A stretch of DNA of 64,000 nucleotides from Flavihumibacter cheonanensis. GTDB lineage: Bacteria; Bacteroidota; Bacteroidia; Chitinophagales; Chitinophagaceae. The stretch is taken from assembly GCF_022352215.1 (NCBI RefSeq), contig NZ_JAKRWF010000004.1:124001-188000 (forward strand), given 5' to 3'. The position numbers and the translations under genes are program-made. How positions within the stretch are numbered: the stretch's first letter is position 1; the number at the start of each line of letters is the position of its first letter. Positions 42,945 through 51,790 of this stretch are shown piece by piece. Below the pieces are notes generated by a model. The model did no database searches. It was not told the DNA's origin and saw only the letters and a list, made by a program, of their open reading frames with translations.

Positions 42945-43985
42945 ATGAGAAAAAACAGAAACACACCCCGGATACTCATCATCTATACCGGGGGCACTGT
43001 TGGTATGGTGATGGATCCACTGACAGGTGCCTTAAAACCAATTGGGTTTAAAGAGATCCGGGATAATATACCCGAGATTGTAAAGTTGGGTTATGAAGTG
43101 GAAGTGCATGCCTTTAATCCGCCGATGGACTCCTCCAATATGACACCGGAAGTATGGGTGGAGTTAGCGATAATCATTGAGAAAAACTATTCAGCTTTTG
43201 ATGGTTTTGTGATTTTACATGGATCGGATACGATGGCCTTTACAGCTTCCGCCCTTAGCTTTTTACTGGAGCATTTATCCAAGCCGGTGGTGCTGACCGG
43301 ATCGCAGCTGCCAATAGGGGAGATCCGGACGGATGCCAAGGAGAATATCATCACGGCCCTGGAAATTGCGGCGGCGCGTAAGGGCAGCAAGGCAATTGTG
43401 CCGGAGGTATGTATCTATTTTGATTACAGTCTGTTTCGCGGGAACCGCGCCAAGAAGTACAATGCCGAGAAGTTTGAGGCCTTTTATTCCATGAATTATC
43501 CGGCGCTGGCGGAAGCAGGAATCAATATCAAGTATAAAAAAGAGTTTTTGCTGAAGCATGCCGAGCAGCCGCTGAAGGTGCACAAGAAATTGGATCCGGC
43601 GGTGGCGGTGTTGAAGATCTTTCCCGGAATTACCGAGGCAACGGTAGAGGCGGTGTTGCAAACTCCGGGTGCAAAGGCCGTGATATTGGAAACCTTTGGA
43701 AGTGGCAATGCGACTACGGCGCCCTGGTTTTTAGCAGCAGTAAAGCGGGCAATTGATAAGGGGCTTACTGTTATTGATATCACGCAATGTGATGGTGGTT
43801 CGGTGGAGCTGGGGATGTATGAAACCAGCAGGGCTTTGAAAGAGATGGGCGTGGTATCGGGTCACGACATGACTTTTGAAGCCACCCTCGCCAAACTGAT
43901 GTTCCTTTTGGCCCAAAAGCCCTCCCGGCGCCGGTTGCATGAATTATTGGAAACTTCCTTACGGGGGGAATTGACGAATCCCTGA
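42945..43985 (+). CDS. ansA: Type I (cytoplasmic) L-asparaginase
   Basis: 346 residues without a signal peptide. Active-site threonines are in the two standard motifs: IYTGGTVGM (T15, T18) and HGSDTMAFTASALSFLL (from H92). It hydrolyses asparagine to aspartate and ammonia. Likely co-transcribed with tatD. A tRNA gene with its own promoter follows at once; the -33 TTG of that promoter lies within the last codons. Confidence 0.94.
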   Translation: MRKNRNTPRILIIYTGGTVGMVMDPLTGALKPIGFKEIRDNIPEIVKLGYEVEVHAFNPPMDSSNMTPEVWVELAIIIEKNYSAFDGFVILHGSDTMAFTASALSFLLEHLSKPVVLTGSQLPIGEIRTDAKENIITALEIAAARKGSKAIVPEVCIYFDYSLFRGNRAKKYNAEKFEAFYSMNYPALAEAGINIKYKKEFLLKHAEQPLKVHKKLDPAVAVLKIFPGITEATVEAVLQTPGAKAVILETFGSGNATTAPWFLAAVKRAIDKGLTVIDITQCDGGSVELGMYETSRALKEMGVVSGHDMTFEATLAKLMFLLAQKPSRRRLHELLETSLRGELTNP

Positions 43986-44000
43986 GAAACCCTATATTTG
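43971..44000 (+). promoter_or_regulatory. Promoter of the tRNA-Ser gene (TTG, 19-base spacer, TATATTTG)
   Basis: TTG at 43971-43973 and TATATTTG at 43993-44000 give the expected -33/-7 layout of Bacteroidota promoters. The mature tRNA starts 58 bases later, with a repeat element between. Confidence 0.7.
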
Positions 44001-44012
44001 CGTCCCGATTTT

Positions 44013-44054
44013 ACCGGTCGGGTCCCACCGCTCGGGTGGCACCGGTCGGGTAAA
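44013..44054. repeat. Triplet of 14-bp units in the tRNA-Ser leader, copy 5
   Basis: ACCGGTCGGGTCCC, ACCGCTCGGGTGGC, ACCGGTCGGGTAAA: three direct units with period 14. The middle unit keeps the GGC ending seen in iscS. They lie between promoter and mature tRNA, so they would be transcribed and removed with the 5' leader. Confidence 0.75.
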
Positions 44055-44058
44055 GTTT

Positions 44059-44146
44059 GGAGAGATGTCCGAGTGGTTGAAGGAGCACGCCTGGAAAGTG
44101 TGTATACCTCTAAAGGGTATCGCGGGTTCGAATCCCGCTCTCTCCG
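44059..44146 (+). tRNA. tRNA-Ser (anticodon GGA)
   Basis: 88 bases. Acceptor stem GGAGAGA pairs with TCTCTCC, discriminator G. The anticodon stem is CACGC/GTGTG-like around CTGGAAA (anticodon GGA). The long variable arm (TATACCTCTAAAGGGTA) is typical of tRNA-Ser, and the T loop is GGGTTCGAATCCC. The 3' CCA is not encoded. A terminator follows after 26 bases. Confidence 0.95.
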
Positions 44147-44172
44147 CTGAAAATCTGAAATAGAAAGAAGTA

Positions 44173-44207
44173 AAAGCCTGTAACAGAAATGGTTGCAGGC
44201 TTTTTTT
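44173..44207 (+). terminator. Intrinsic terminator after tRNA-Ser
   Basis: AAAGCCTGTAAC, loop AGAAATG, GTTGCAGGCTTT (one G-T pair) followed by TTTT. Confidence 0.85.
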
Positions 44208-44247
44208 ATAGTACTCTTCGAGGCAAAAATATTTTATTATATGACAA

Positions 44248-44272
44248 ATATTTATTGAAAAACAATAAATAT
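44248..44272. promoter_or_regulatory. AT-rich perfect inverted repeat upstream of the hydrolase gene
   Basis: ATATTTATTG, AAAAA, CAATAAATAT: 10-bp perfect arms, 36 bases before ATG 44309. Could be an operator for a dimeric regulator; too AT-rich to be a strong terminator. Confidence 0.4.
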
Positions 44273-44308
44273 ATATTATTTTTATGTTGATAGAATAAAC
44301 TGATCAAC

Positions 44309-45784
44309 ATGAAAAATAGTATACTTATCCTCATAGTAGTATTAATCTATGAGTTTGTATCTGCCCAGCAGTCGCAGCCCATCACAATAGGAAAAATAGA
44401 AACGATTCATTCCAGCATCTTGCATGAAAACAGAAAGATCTGGGTGTATTCTCCGACCAATACATCTTCTCTTGAGCAACCAGGCAAGCGATACCCGGTT
44501 TTGTATTTATTGGATGGGGAGGCGCATTTTTATTCCACCATTGGTATAATCCAACAATTAAGCCAGGCCAACGGAAATGGTGTATTACCGGAGATGATAG
44601 TGGTCGGCATTGAAAATACCAATCGATTCAGGGATTTAGTACCTTTCTATCCGGCTTCAGAAAAGATTGAGAAGGCGAATCCTTTCATGAATTTCCTATC
44701 GGCTGAATTGATGCCATATATTGAGGAACGCTATCCAACTGCACCTTATAAAGTAATTGTGGGACATTCCTTAGGCGGACTTACCGTAATTGATTTGCTG
44801 GTTCATTATCCGTCTCTGTTTAATGCCTACATTGCCATTGATCCAAGTTTGTGGTATAACAATGAAAAATACCTGAATCAGTATCTGTTCCACTTACGTA
44901 ATCAGCAGCTAAGCAATAAAAAGTTGTTTATTGGCATTGCTAATCCACTAGCACTCGGAACGACACTCGCAACTGTTAATGATGACAAAACTAATGAAAC
45001 AAAACCTGTACGTGCAATAATGAAGTTTGATCGATTCCTGCAAACAAATTCAATTCAATTGAAATATGCTTATAAGTATTATGATCAGGACAGACACAAC
45101 ACCGTACCATTGATAACTGAATATGATGGGTTACGCTTTATTTTTAATTTTTATTCTTTTGACGCTTTAGAAAAAGATTTTATTGATACGAGCACCCGGA
45201 TTGTAGAAAGATTACAAACACATTACCAAAAAATTTCATCGGAATTAGGTTATAAATCAAGTCCGCCTGAAACGCTCATTAATTATTTGGGCTACGATGC
45301 TCTGAGAAAGAAACAGTACAATAAAGCAGGAGCTTATTTTAAAATGAATATAGAGAACTATCCTTCCAGCAGCAATGTTTTTGATTCCTATGGTGATTTT
45401 TTTGCTGCAAAAAAAGATACGGTTAATGCAATAATGAATTATGAAAAGGCATTGACAATTACAATGAATGCCATTACCCTGCAAAAATTAAATGTTCTGA
45501 CTAAACAGGAGCCCTATCAATTACCACTTGCTGACTTAAAAAAATATACAGGTGTCTATATATTGGAGTATTACAACCTGCCAGTTGTTATTGAACTACA
45601 AAGCGGCAAATTGATTGCGAAAGTTAGTGGTGATTCGGATAGTGAATTGGTACCTGTTGCAAAAGATTTATTCACCGTTAAAAATAAACTGGGATACAGT
45701 ATAACTTTCACATTCCAAAACAACAAACCGGTATACTTTATATCCGTTCAGCCCAATGGAACATTTAAAGGAGTGTATAAGTAG
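44309..45784 (+). CDS. Secreted esterase-type alpha/beta hydrolase with TPR-like and DUF3471-like tail
   Basis: 491 residues. Signal peptide ends near FVSAQ. An esterase-D/IroE-like domain covers about 25-290: oxyanion region YLLDGEAHFY and nucleophile S154 in VGHSLGGLTV. From about 300 to 390 a helical tail with the TPR-like KKQYNKAGAYFKMNIENYP and KDTVNAIMNYEKALTI follows, then a DUF3471-like domain (ADLKKYTGVYILEY, FISVQPNGTFKGVYK). It probably cuts an ester on a surface-accessible substrate, such as an acetylated or feruloylated glycan; substrate unknown. Base composition is more AT-rich than the housekeeping genes before it. Confidence 0.8.
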   Translation: MKNSILILIVVLIYEFVSAQQSQPITIGKIETIHSSILHENRKIWVYSPTNTSSLEQPGKRYPVLYLLDGEAHFYSTIGIIQQLSQANGNGVLPEMIVVGIENTNRFRDLVPFYPASEKIEKANPFMNFLSAELMPYIEERYPTAPYKVIVGHSLGGLTVIDLLVHYPSLFNAYIAIDPSLWYNNEKYLNQYLFHLRNQQLSNKKLFIGIANPLALGTTLATVNDDKTNETKPVRAIMKFDRFLQTNSIQLKYAYKYYDQDRHNTVPLITEYDGLRFIFNFYSFDALEKDFIDTSTRIVERLQTHYQKISSELGYKSSPPETLINYLGYDALRKKQYNKAGAYFKMNIENYPSSSNVFDSYGDFFAAKKDTVNAIMNYEKALTITMNAITLQKLNVLTKQEPYQLPLADLKKYTGVYILEYYNLPVVIELQSGKLIAKVSGDSDSELVPVAKDLFTVKNKLGYSITFTFQNNKPVYFISVQPNGTFKGVYK

Positions 45785-45827
45785 TCCGGTTGAAGGATCC
45801 TCCATTAATCCATTGAATTGTTTTGGC

Positions 45828-47162
45828 CTACAATTTTCTGAAAACAACCAGCGGACAAGCAACAGATGTCAGATAAACTGGATTCTGATTATATCCGGAT
45901 GGATTAAAACACTCATAGGGCGCTCCGAATGTTTCGCCTTTGCGGAAATCATTTTCTATTAACTCAGCTATATACTCACGGGCAAGCGCAGTTGCAGCAC
46001 CAGGGTCTGAAAGTTTAATGGCATTTACTACCCATCCGGTTGGAGTTCCCCAGTAAGCCCCGTTCTGATATAAGTTTTTGGGAGAAAGTGAAATTTCCCA
46101 GGCAGTATTCTCATTAAAATCATCTGTTGTAAGTATATGCCGGATATTGCCTTTATAACTTAAACTGCCAGCTTTATAGGCATCAACAAAAAGTTTGGAT
46201 ACGCTCATTGCAGCATCTCCCTCCAGCAGACTAAGATGAACAGCGAGAGCCGTAGCCCAAACATCTGGTTGCGCGCTTCTGCCTGTTGAAGCCAGTAACA
46301 TTCCTCTTTTATCAGAAAATATGCCTGGTAAATAAGTTTTAATCTTCTCTGCCATCTTTCGGTACTGCATTGCCTCCTGTGATTGAACCAGTTCCAGTAA
46401 ATCTGCAAGTTCATTGGCTGCCCTGTACTTTAGAATAGATGCAAAACTTAAATCACCGGTTATAGTCTGGACATCTCTGAATCCAAAATCCACCCCTCTC
46501 ATTTTTTCTGTAGCATATACCATATGTGTTTTGACATTGGAAGGCGGCATATGAAAAGCAGCCTTTAGCCGGTCTATCAATCGTTTCCCATTTATTTCCT
46601 TTTTGAGAATTTTTCGATCACGGCTTTGCGCTACGTAATAGTGCGCCATATGAATAAAAAAGAACTGATCGCAAAATGGTGGCAAAGTTCCAAACTCCGG
46701 AGTTCCCTGGTTTTCAAAATCATAGGTGCCGGGAAAATAAATCGGCTTGCCATCATCAATCCTGATATGATCCGCAACCGAACCAACGGGAACCAGACTT
46801 CCTCCTTTTGTGATCCAGGCCTGATCACACTGTGTAGAGGCTGTTAATTCTAACATATGCTTTTGTTCAGCTACCGAAATAAAGCCTGTTTCTAATGACA
46901 TCGCATAATCCCTTATCCAGAAGGAGGGATAGGCATTTCTTCCGCCGGGTCTGATTAGCGTACCCCCGGTTTTATTAGTCCCAAATTCATTTGAAATGAA
47001 TTGTCCAGGATATATTCTGGATGCTTCCAGGACATCTCTGGTTAATTGTTCAAGAAATAAAAGCTGATCCTTTGTTAGGATTGATTCCTTTTGATTTGTT
47101 TGTGTTTTTCCGTCAACTGGAAAACACATATACAGAATCAGCAGAAATAGAGCAATCCGCAT
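45828..47162 (-). CDS. Secreted protein with six-hairpin (alpha/alpha)6 glycosidase features
   Basis: 444 residues with a signal peptide (MRIALFLLILYMCFPVDGKT). Features reminiscent of six-hairpin glycosidases are ARYPSFWIRDY-like NAYPSFWIRDYAMSLETGF at about 79-96, GTYDFENQGTPEFGTLPPF with acidic residues, RGVDFGFRDVQ, QPDVWATALAVHL and a C-terminal QNGAYWGTPTGWVVNA. No family number can be given: I do not recognise the exact catalytic pair. Its place among fucosidases and other glycosidases supports a sugar-active role. Might be a hydrolase or lyase for an oligosaccharide. Confidence 0.6.
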   Translation of the reverse strand: MRIALFLLILYMCFPVDGKTQTNQKESILTKDQLLFLEQLTRDVLEASRIYPGQFISNEFGTNKTGGTLIRPGGRNAYPSFWIRDYAMSLETGFISVAEQKHMLELTASTQCDQAWITKGGSLVPVGSVADHIRIDDGKPIYFPGTYDFENQGTPEFGTLPPFCDQFFFIHMAHYYVAQSRDRKILKKEINGKRLIDRLKAAFHMPPSNVKTHMVYATEKMRGVDFGFRDVQTITGDLSFASILKYRAANELADLLELVQSQEAMQYRKMAEKIKTYLPGIFSDKRGMLLASTGRSAQPDVWATALAVHLSLLEGDAAMSVSKLFVDAYKAGSLSYKGNIRHILTTDDFNENTAWEISLSPKNLYQNGAYWGTPTGWVVNAIKLSDPGAATALAREYIAELIENDFRKGETFGAPYECFNPSGYNQNPVYLTSVACPLVVFRKL

Positions 47163-47293
47163 AAAATAGGTTTGTGTATATGTAATTTACAAGAACAATT
47201 TTGAATCCGCTTTCAACTCTTCTTCCAAAAGTTAATTACATTTAGTTGCCGCCTGTATTACCTCTATAGCTGGCGGGTCATAAACATACCCAA

Positions 47294-49006
47294 ATGGAGC
47301 AATCACTCAGAAGCCAGCAATGGTTCGGGAAAAAAGGAAAGGACGGATTTATCTACAGGGCCTGGATGAAGAACCAGGGAATACCCGATTATGAACTTCA
47401 GGGAAAACCGGTTATCGGGATCTGTAATACCTGGTCGGAGCTTACTCCCTGTAACGGACATTTTCGTGAACTGGCAGAGTCTGTAAAAAAGGGGATCATT
47501 GAAGCAGGCGGATTCCCGGTTGAATTTCCTGTTATGTCGCTCGGAGAAACCCTGATCAAACCTACAGCTATGCTCTACCGCAACCTGGTTAGCATGGATG
47601 TAGAGGAATCCATCCGTGCCAATCCTATTGATGGGGTCGTGTTGCTCTGTGGTTGCGATAAAACAACACCTGCACTGGTGATGGGCGCCTGTAGCGTAGA
47701 TATTCCTTCCATTGTTGTATCCGGTGGTCCCATGTTGACCGGAAAATTTAAAGGCCGGGATATTGGTACCAGCGATCTTTGGCGGTTTTCTGAAGATGTC
47801 AGAACCGGTATCATGTCGGAGGAAGAACTGAATCTGGCGGAAGCTGGCATGTGCCGGAGTAAAGGTCATTGTGCAGTGATGGGGACTGCCTCTTCTATGG
47901 CAAGTATGGTAGAGGCCCTGGGATTATCCTTACCAGGAAATGCAGCGATCCCTGCAGTAGATGCTGCAAGAAAAGTATTGGCACAACTCTCCGGTAAGCG
48001 AATTGTGGATATGGTACGGGAAAATCTTACACCTTCGGCTATACTTACCCGTGCTGCTTTCGAAAATGCCATCAAAGTAAATGCAGCAATTGGGGGCTCT
48101 ACCAATTTTGTTATTCATTTGCTGGCTATTGCAGGTCGGGTTGAGCTGCCGCTGACCATTGATGATTTTGATACACTTTCAAAAAACATTCCGCTACTTG
48201 CCAACCTGCAACCCTCAGGTGAGTATTTTATGGAAGACCTCTATTATGCTGGCGGGATTCCGGCTGTAATGAAAGAACTCAGCAATGAATTACATCTTGA
48301 TTGCCTAACCGCTAATGGAAAAACGGTTCGTCAGAATATAGAAAAGGCAACTGTCTACAACCGGGAAATCATTTCCACAATGGAGGAACCATTCAATGCT
48401 TTAGCCGGTTTTATAGTATTACATGGAAACCTTTGTGAAGGTGGTGGCGTTATGAAACCTTCTGCAGCGGATCCTAAACTGATGCAGCATACAGGCAAAG
48501 CAGTTGTATTTGAAAACATAGAAGATTATAAAGCTAGAATCGATGACCCCGATCTGGAGGTGGATGAAAATTCAGTACTGGTCTTAAAGCATGTTGGTCC
48601 CAAAGGTTACCCAGGTATGCCGGAAGTGGGGAATATGGGTCTGCCCAAAAAACTACTGGAAAAAGGAATAAAAGACATGGTTCGCATTTCAGATGGTCGT
48701 ATGAGTGGAACAGGATTTGGTACCGTGGTGCTCCAAATTTCTCCAGAAGCAGCTGTGAATGGTACGTTGGCGCTGGTACAGAATGGTGATCTCATTCAAT
48801 TGGATGCAAAAGGACGTCAATTGAATTTGCTGGTGACTGAAATGGAATTAGAAAAAAGAAAGGCAGCGCTTCAAGCACCCGTCAATCCATTCCACAGAGG
48901 TTATGCCAAACTATTTGTTTCGCATGTGGAACAGGCTCATCTCGGGGCGGATTTTGATTTCTTAAAAGGAAAATCCGGTAGCGAAGTGCTGCGTGATTCT
49001 CATTAA
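47294..49006 (+). CDS. IlvD/Edd family sugar-acid dehydratase
   Basis: 570 residues. The iron-sulfur cysteines lie in ICNTWSELTPCNGH, LLCGCDKTTPA and GMCRSKGHCAVMGTA; VRISDGRMSGTGFGTVVLQ is the family's C-terminal signature. The opening RSQQWFGKKGKDGFIYRAWMKNQG is characteristic of the arabonate/xylonate-type branch rather than branched-chain dihydroxy-acid dehydratase. With an SDR dehydrogenase eight bases downstream and fucosidases following, L-fuconate or a related aldonate is a plausible substrate (inference). Confidence 0.88.
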   Translation: MEQSLRSQQWFGKKGKDGFIYRAWMKNQGIPDYELQGKPVIGICNTWSELTPCNGHFRELAESVKKGIIEAGGFPVEFPVMSLGETLIKPTAMLYRNLVSMDVEESIRANPIDGVVLLCGCDKTTPALVMGACSVDIPSIVVSGGPMLTGKFKGRDIGTSDLWRFSEDVRTGIMSEEELNLAEAGMCRSKGHCAVMGTASSMASMVEALGLSLPGNAAIPAVDAARKVLAQLSGKRIVDMVRENLTPSAILTRAAFENAIKVNAAIGGSTNFVIHLLAIAGRVELPLTIDDFDTLSKNIPLLANLQPSGEYFMEDLYYAGGIPAVMKELSNELHLDCLTANGKTVRQNIEKATVYNREIISTMEEPFNALAGFIVLHGNLCEGGGVMKPSAADPKLMQHTGKAVVFENIEDYKARIDDPDLEVDENSVLVLKHVGPKGYPGMPEVGNMGLPKKLLEKGIKDMVRISDGRMSGTGFGTVVLQISPEAAVNGTLALVQNGDLIQLDAKGRQLNLLVTEMELEKRKAALQAPVNPFHRGYAKLFVSHVEQAHLGADFDFLKGKSGSEVLRDSH

Positions 49007-49014
49007 TAAAACCT

Positions 49015-49782
49015 ATGACTACAGGAACTTTTCAAGATAAAACGGCTATTATTACCGGTGCAGGCATTGGTATCGGTTTTGAAATTGCCAGGCAACTTGC
49101 TGCAGCTGGAGCGCATGTGTTTTTAAATGATATCGATCCGGATACAGCTACCCAGGCTGCTGAGCAAATTCAAAATGAATCCGGCAGCTGTACCGCAGTA
49201 CCTGGTGATTCCAGTGATAGCCAGTTTATAAGAAGCATTGTAGCAAAAGCGGTTGAACAAACAGGCCGACTGGATATCGCCATCGCCAATGCTGGTATAA
49301 CTTTGTTTGGTGATTTTCTTACCTATCCGGAAGATTCCTTTAATCGTGTTATAAAAGTAAATCTGAATGGAAGTTTTTTTCTTGCACAGGCTGCTGCCAA
49401 CCAAATGAAAATACAGGGGTTCGGGGGATCCCTTCTGTTTATGTCATCCGTAACCGGCCACCAGGCACATAAAGACCTGGCAGCCTATTCCATGACGAAA
49501 GCGGCCCTTGAAATGCTGGCCAAAAATTTGGTGATTGAGTTATCTCCATACAGAATTAATGTAAATACGATAGCTCCCGGGGCCACCTTAACTGAGCGAA
49601 CCCTGCATGATAAAAACTATGAAGCCGTATGGTCGCGTATCACTCCTATGGGCAGGCCGGCTACTACTGTTGATATTGCAGCAGCAGCACTCTTCCTGGT
49701 AGCTGATCAGGCAAGGCATATAACCGGACAAAGCCTGGTTATAGATGGTGGATGGACCTCAGTGAGTCCGTCTCCGTTTTGA
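49015..49782 (+). CDS. Short-chain dehydrogenase/reductase
   Basis: 255 residues, classical SDR. Cofactor motif TGAGIGIGFEIA near the N terminus, NAG in IANAGITLFG, catalytic S144/S145 in FMSSVTG, Y158 and K162 in YSMTK. The acidic DIDPD after the second strand suggests NAD preference. Given its coupling to the sugar-acid dehydratase (eight bases), it likely oxidises a sugar or a 2-keto-3-deoxy sugar acid; both steps exist in the non-phosphorylated fucose route. Substrate inferred from context only. Confidence 0.88.
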   Translation: MTTGTFQDKTAIITGAGIGIGFEIARQLAAAGAHVFLNDIDPDTATQAAEQIQNESGSCTAVPGDSSDSQFIRSIVAKAVEQTGRLDIAIANAGITLFGDFLTYPEDSFNRVIKVNLNGSFFLAQAAANQMKIQGFGGSLLFMSSVTGHQAHKDLAAYSMTKAALEMLAKNLVIELSPYRINVNTIAPGATLTERTLHDKNYEAVWSRITPMGRPATTVDIAAAALFLVADQARHITGQSLVIDGGWTSVSPSPF

Positions 49783-49915
49783 TTACTGTTGTTCAATATT
49801 CACTAAATCTTATACCATTCTGTCTGGATGGCGTAATTATGCCGATTTGCTCATTCAATTCGGTAATTTCAGAATGATCATTCATTCCTCATTGGGTATT
49901 TAGCAATCAGATCAT

Positions 49916-51679
49916 ATGATAAGAATATCAGTAGCCGGATTGTTGATCCTGGCATCCCTTACGGCTTTCAATCAACAAACTGCCAGGGATACTATCGCGG
50001 TAGGTAGAAAACATCCTCTGAGCGATTGGTTTACCGAATCAAAATATGCGTTGTTCCTGCATTGGGGACTTTATTCCCAATATTCCAATCAATGGAAGGG
50101 CAAAACACTGTATGGAATTGGTGAATGGATTATGTACCTCGCACAAGCGGATATTAAAGAATATGAAGCTGCTGCGCAATTTTTTAATCCGGTTCGCTTC
50201 AATGCGAGTGAATGGGTTCAGATCGCGAAAAATGCCGGCATGAAATACATTGTGATTACGGCCAAGCATCACGAGGGATTTGCCATGTTCAACTCCTTTC
50301 ATCCCTTTAACATTACCACTGCCACTCCTTTCAAAAGAGATCCGATGAAAGAGCTCGCCGCTGCCTGCGCTAAAGAAGGTATTGGGTTGGGATTTTATTA
50401 TTCTCAATTCCAGGACTGGCATGAAATCAACGACTGGAGTAAAGACCTACCGAAGCAATCCTTTTCAGCTTATTTTAAGAATAAATGCATCCCACAGGTA
50501 AAAGAACTGCTAACGAACTATGGATCAATTTCACTGATCTGGTTTGATACCCCAGGCGAAATGACAAAAGAGCAATCGCTTGAACTGGTAAAACTCGTTA
50601 GAAAATATCAACCAAGGGCTTTGATCAATAGCCGGATTGGAAATGGGGTCGGAGATTATGAAACCTATGGTGATCACGAAATCCCGGTGAAAAATGTTCA
50701 GGGCTTATGGGAAGCGGTGAATACCTCCAATGATTCCTGGGGTTATGCGTGGTACGATGAAAACTGGAAAACCGCAGATGTAATGGCAAGAGACCTCGTT
50801 TCCGTAATTGCAAGAGGCGGCAATTATATGCTGAATATCGGGCCAAAAGCAGATGGTACCCTCCCGAAGTTTAATGTGGATCAAATTCTGACTGTAGGGA
50901 AGTGGATCAAACAATATCCCGATGCAATTTACGGAGCAACAGCATCTCCCTGGCTGCAGGCATTTCCCTGGGGTGATGTTACCGTAACAAAAAATAACCT
51001 GAATCTATTTGTGTTCGACTGGAAGCCGGGTGCCAGTATCTATTTAACCGGAATCGGAAATAAAATAAAAACGGTGGTCACAAAGAATACCAATGAAAAG
51101 CTTAGGTATTCTTTCAATAATGGTGTTTTGAAAATTGAGCTGCCGGTCAGAACCTCCAACCAATTGCTGGAATGTATTCGGGTTGAATTGGATGGTGAGC
51201 CCAGGGTTCAAGCTTCTATGGCGATTGATCCAAACTATCCGACAAGCTTATCAGCAGCATTTGCAACTCCCGAAGGAGCGGCTTTCAATAAACTAAGCTG
51301 GATGGAAAAATTTGGTGAATGGAAACATCGTACGGTCATCAATAAATGGAACCAGCAGGATGGGGCTGCCAGTTGGGAGGCAAACTTCATGGAGCCTGGC
51401 TATTACCAGGTGGAAATGGATTATCATGCCTGCAAAGAAAGCGATGGAACAGAGTTTGATTTGTTTAATAATGCCAGTGATACTTTGCGTTTATATTTAA
51501 CAGCAACAACAGGTGCAAAAGAAGCGGATGGTGACCGGCCGAGATTCAGGCGAACAAAAGTTGGCATCATCAAAGTGGCTGCACCCGGAATGACAAAAAT
51601 TTCATTGATTCGTCGGAATGCCGCTCAAAAAGGAGATATTCATATAGCCTCCATTCAATTAAACAAGACCAATTTTTGA
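49916..51679 (+). CDS. GH29 alpha-L-fucosidase
   Basis: 587 residues with a signal peptide (to about FNQQ). GH29 landmarks: FLHWGLYSQYSNQWKGK, FNASEWVQIAKNAGMKYIVITAKHHEGFAMF, nucleophile D211 in IWFDTPGEM, and GNYMLNIGPKADG. The last ~130 residues form a carbohydrate-binding-like beta domain (FGEWKHRTVINKWNQQDG). It releases L-fucose from glycans in the periplasm or outside. A terminator hairpin follows. Confidence 0.93.
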   Translation: MIRISVAGLLILASLTAFNQQTARDTIAVGRKHPLSDWFTESKYALFLHWGLYSQYSNQWKGKTLYGIGEWIMYLAQADIKEYEAAAQFFNPVRFNASEWVQIAKNAGMKYIVITAKHHEGFAMFNSFHPFNITTATPFKRDPMKELAAACAKEGIGLGFYYSQFQDWHEINDWSKDLPKQSFSAYFKNKCIPQVKELLTNYGSISLIWFDTPGEMTKEQSLELVKLVRKYQPRALINSRIGNGVGDYETYGDHEIPVKNVQGLWEAVNTSNDSWGYAWYDENWKTADVMARDLVSVIARGGNYMLNIGPKADGTLPKFNVDQILTVGKWIKQYPDAIYGATASPWLQAFPWGDVTVTKNNLNLFVFDWKPGASIYLTGIGNKIKTVVTKNTNEKLRYSFNNGVLKIELPVRTSNQLLECIRVELDGEPRVQASMAIDPNYPTSLSAAFATPEGAAFNKLSWMEKFGEWKHRTVINKWNQQDGAASWEANFMEPGYYQVEMDYHACKESDGTEFDLFNNASDTLRLYLTATTGAKEADGDRPRFRRTKVGIIKVAAPGMTKISLIRRNAAQKGDIHIASIQLNKTNF

Positions 51680-51686
51680 TACATAG

Positions 51687-51709
51687 AAATTACCATTGGG
51701 TAATTTTTT
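51687..51709 (+). terminator. Intrinsic terminator after GH29 gene
   Basis: AAATTACC, loop ATTG, GGTAATTT followed by TTT; eight-base perfect stem. Confidence 0.75.
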
Positions 51710-51790
51710 ATCAATTTCTGCTTTCTAATTTCGAACTGTGCTACAAACTAAAATAGATAGATCGTACAGTTTGAAAATTAAACTTTGAGT

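Noticed and set aside
47294-49006. Dihydroxy-acid dehydratase of branched-chain amino acid synthesis
   Set aside because: The N-terminal RAWMKNQG/ICNTWSELTPC layout and neighbours (SDR, fucosidase) fit the sugar-acid branch; no other ilv genes are adjacent.
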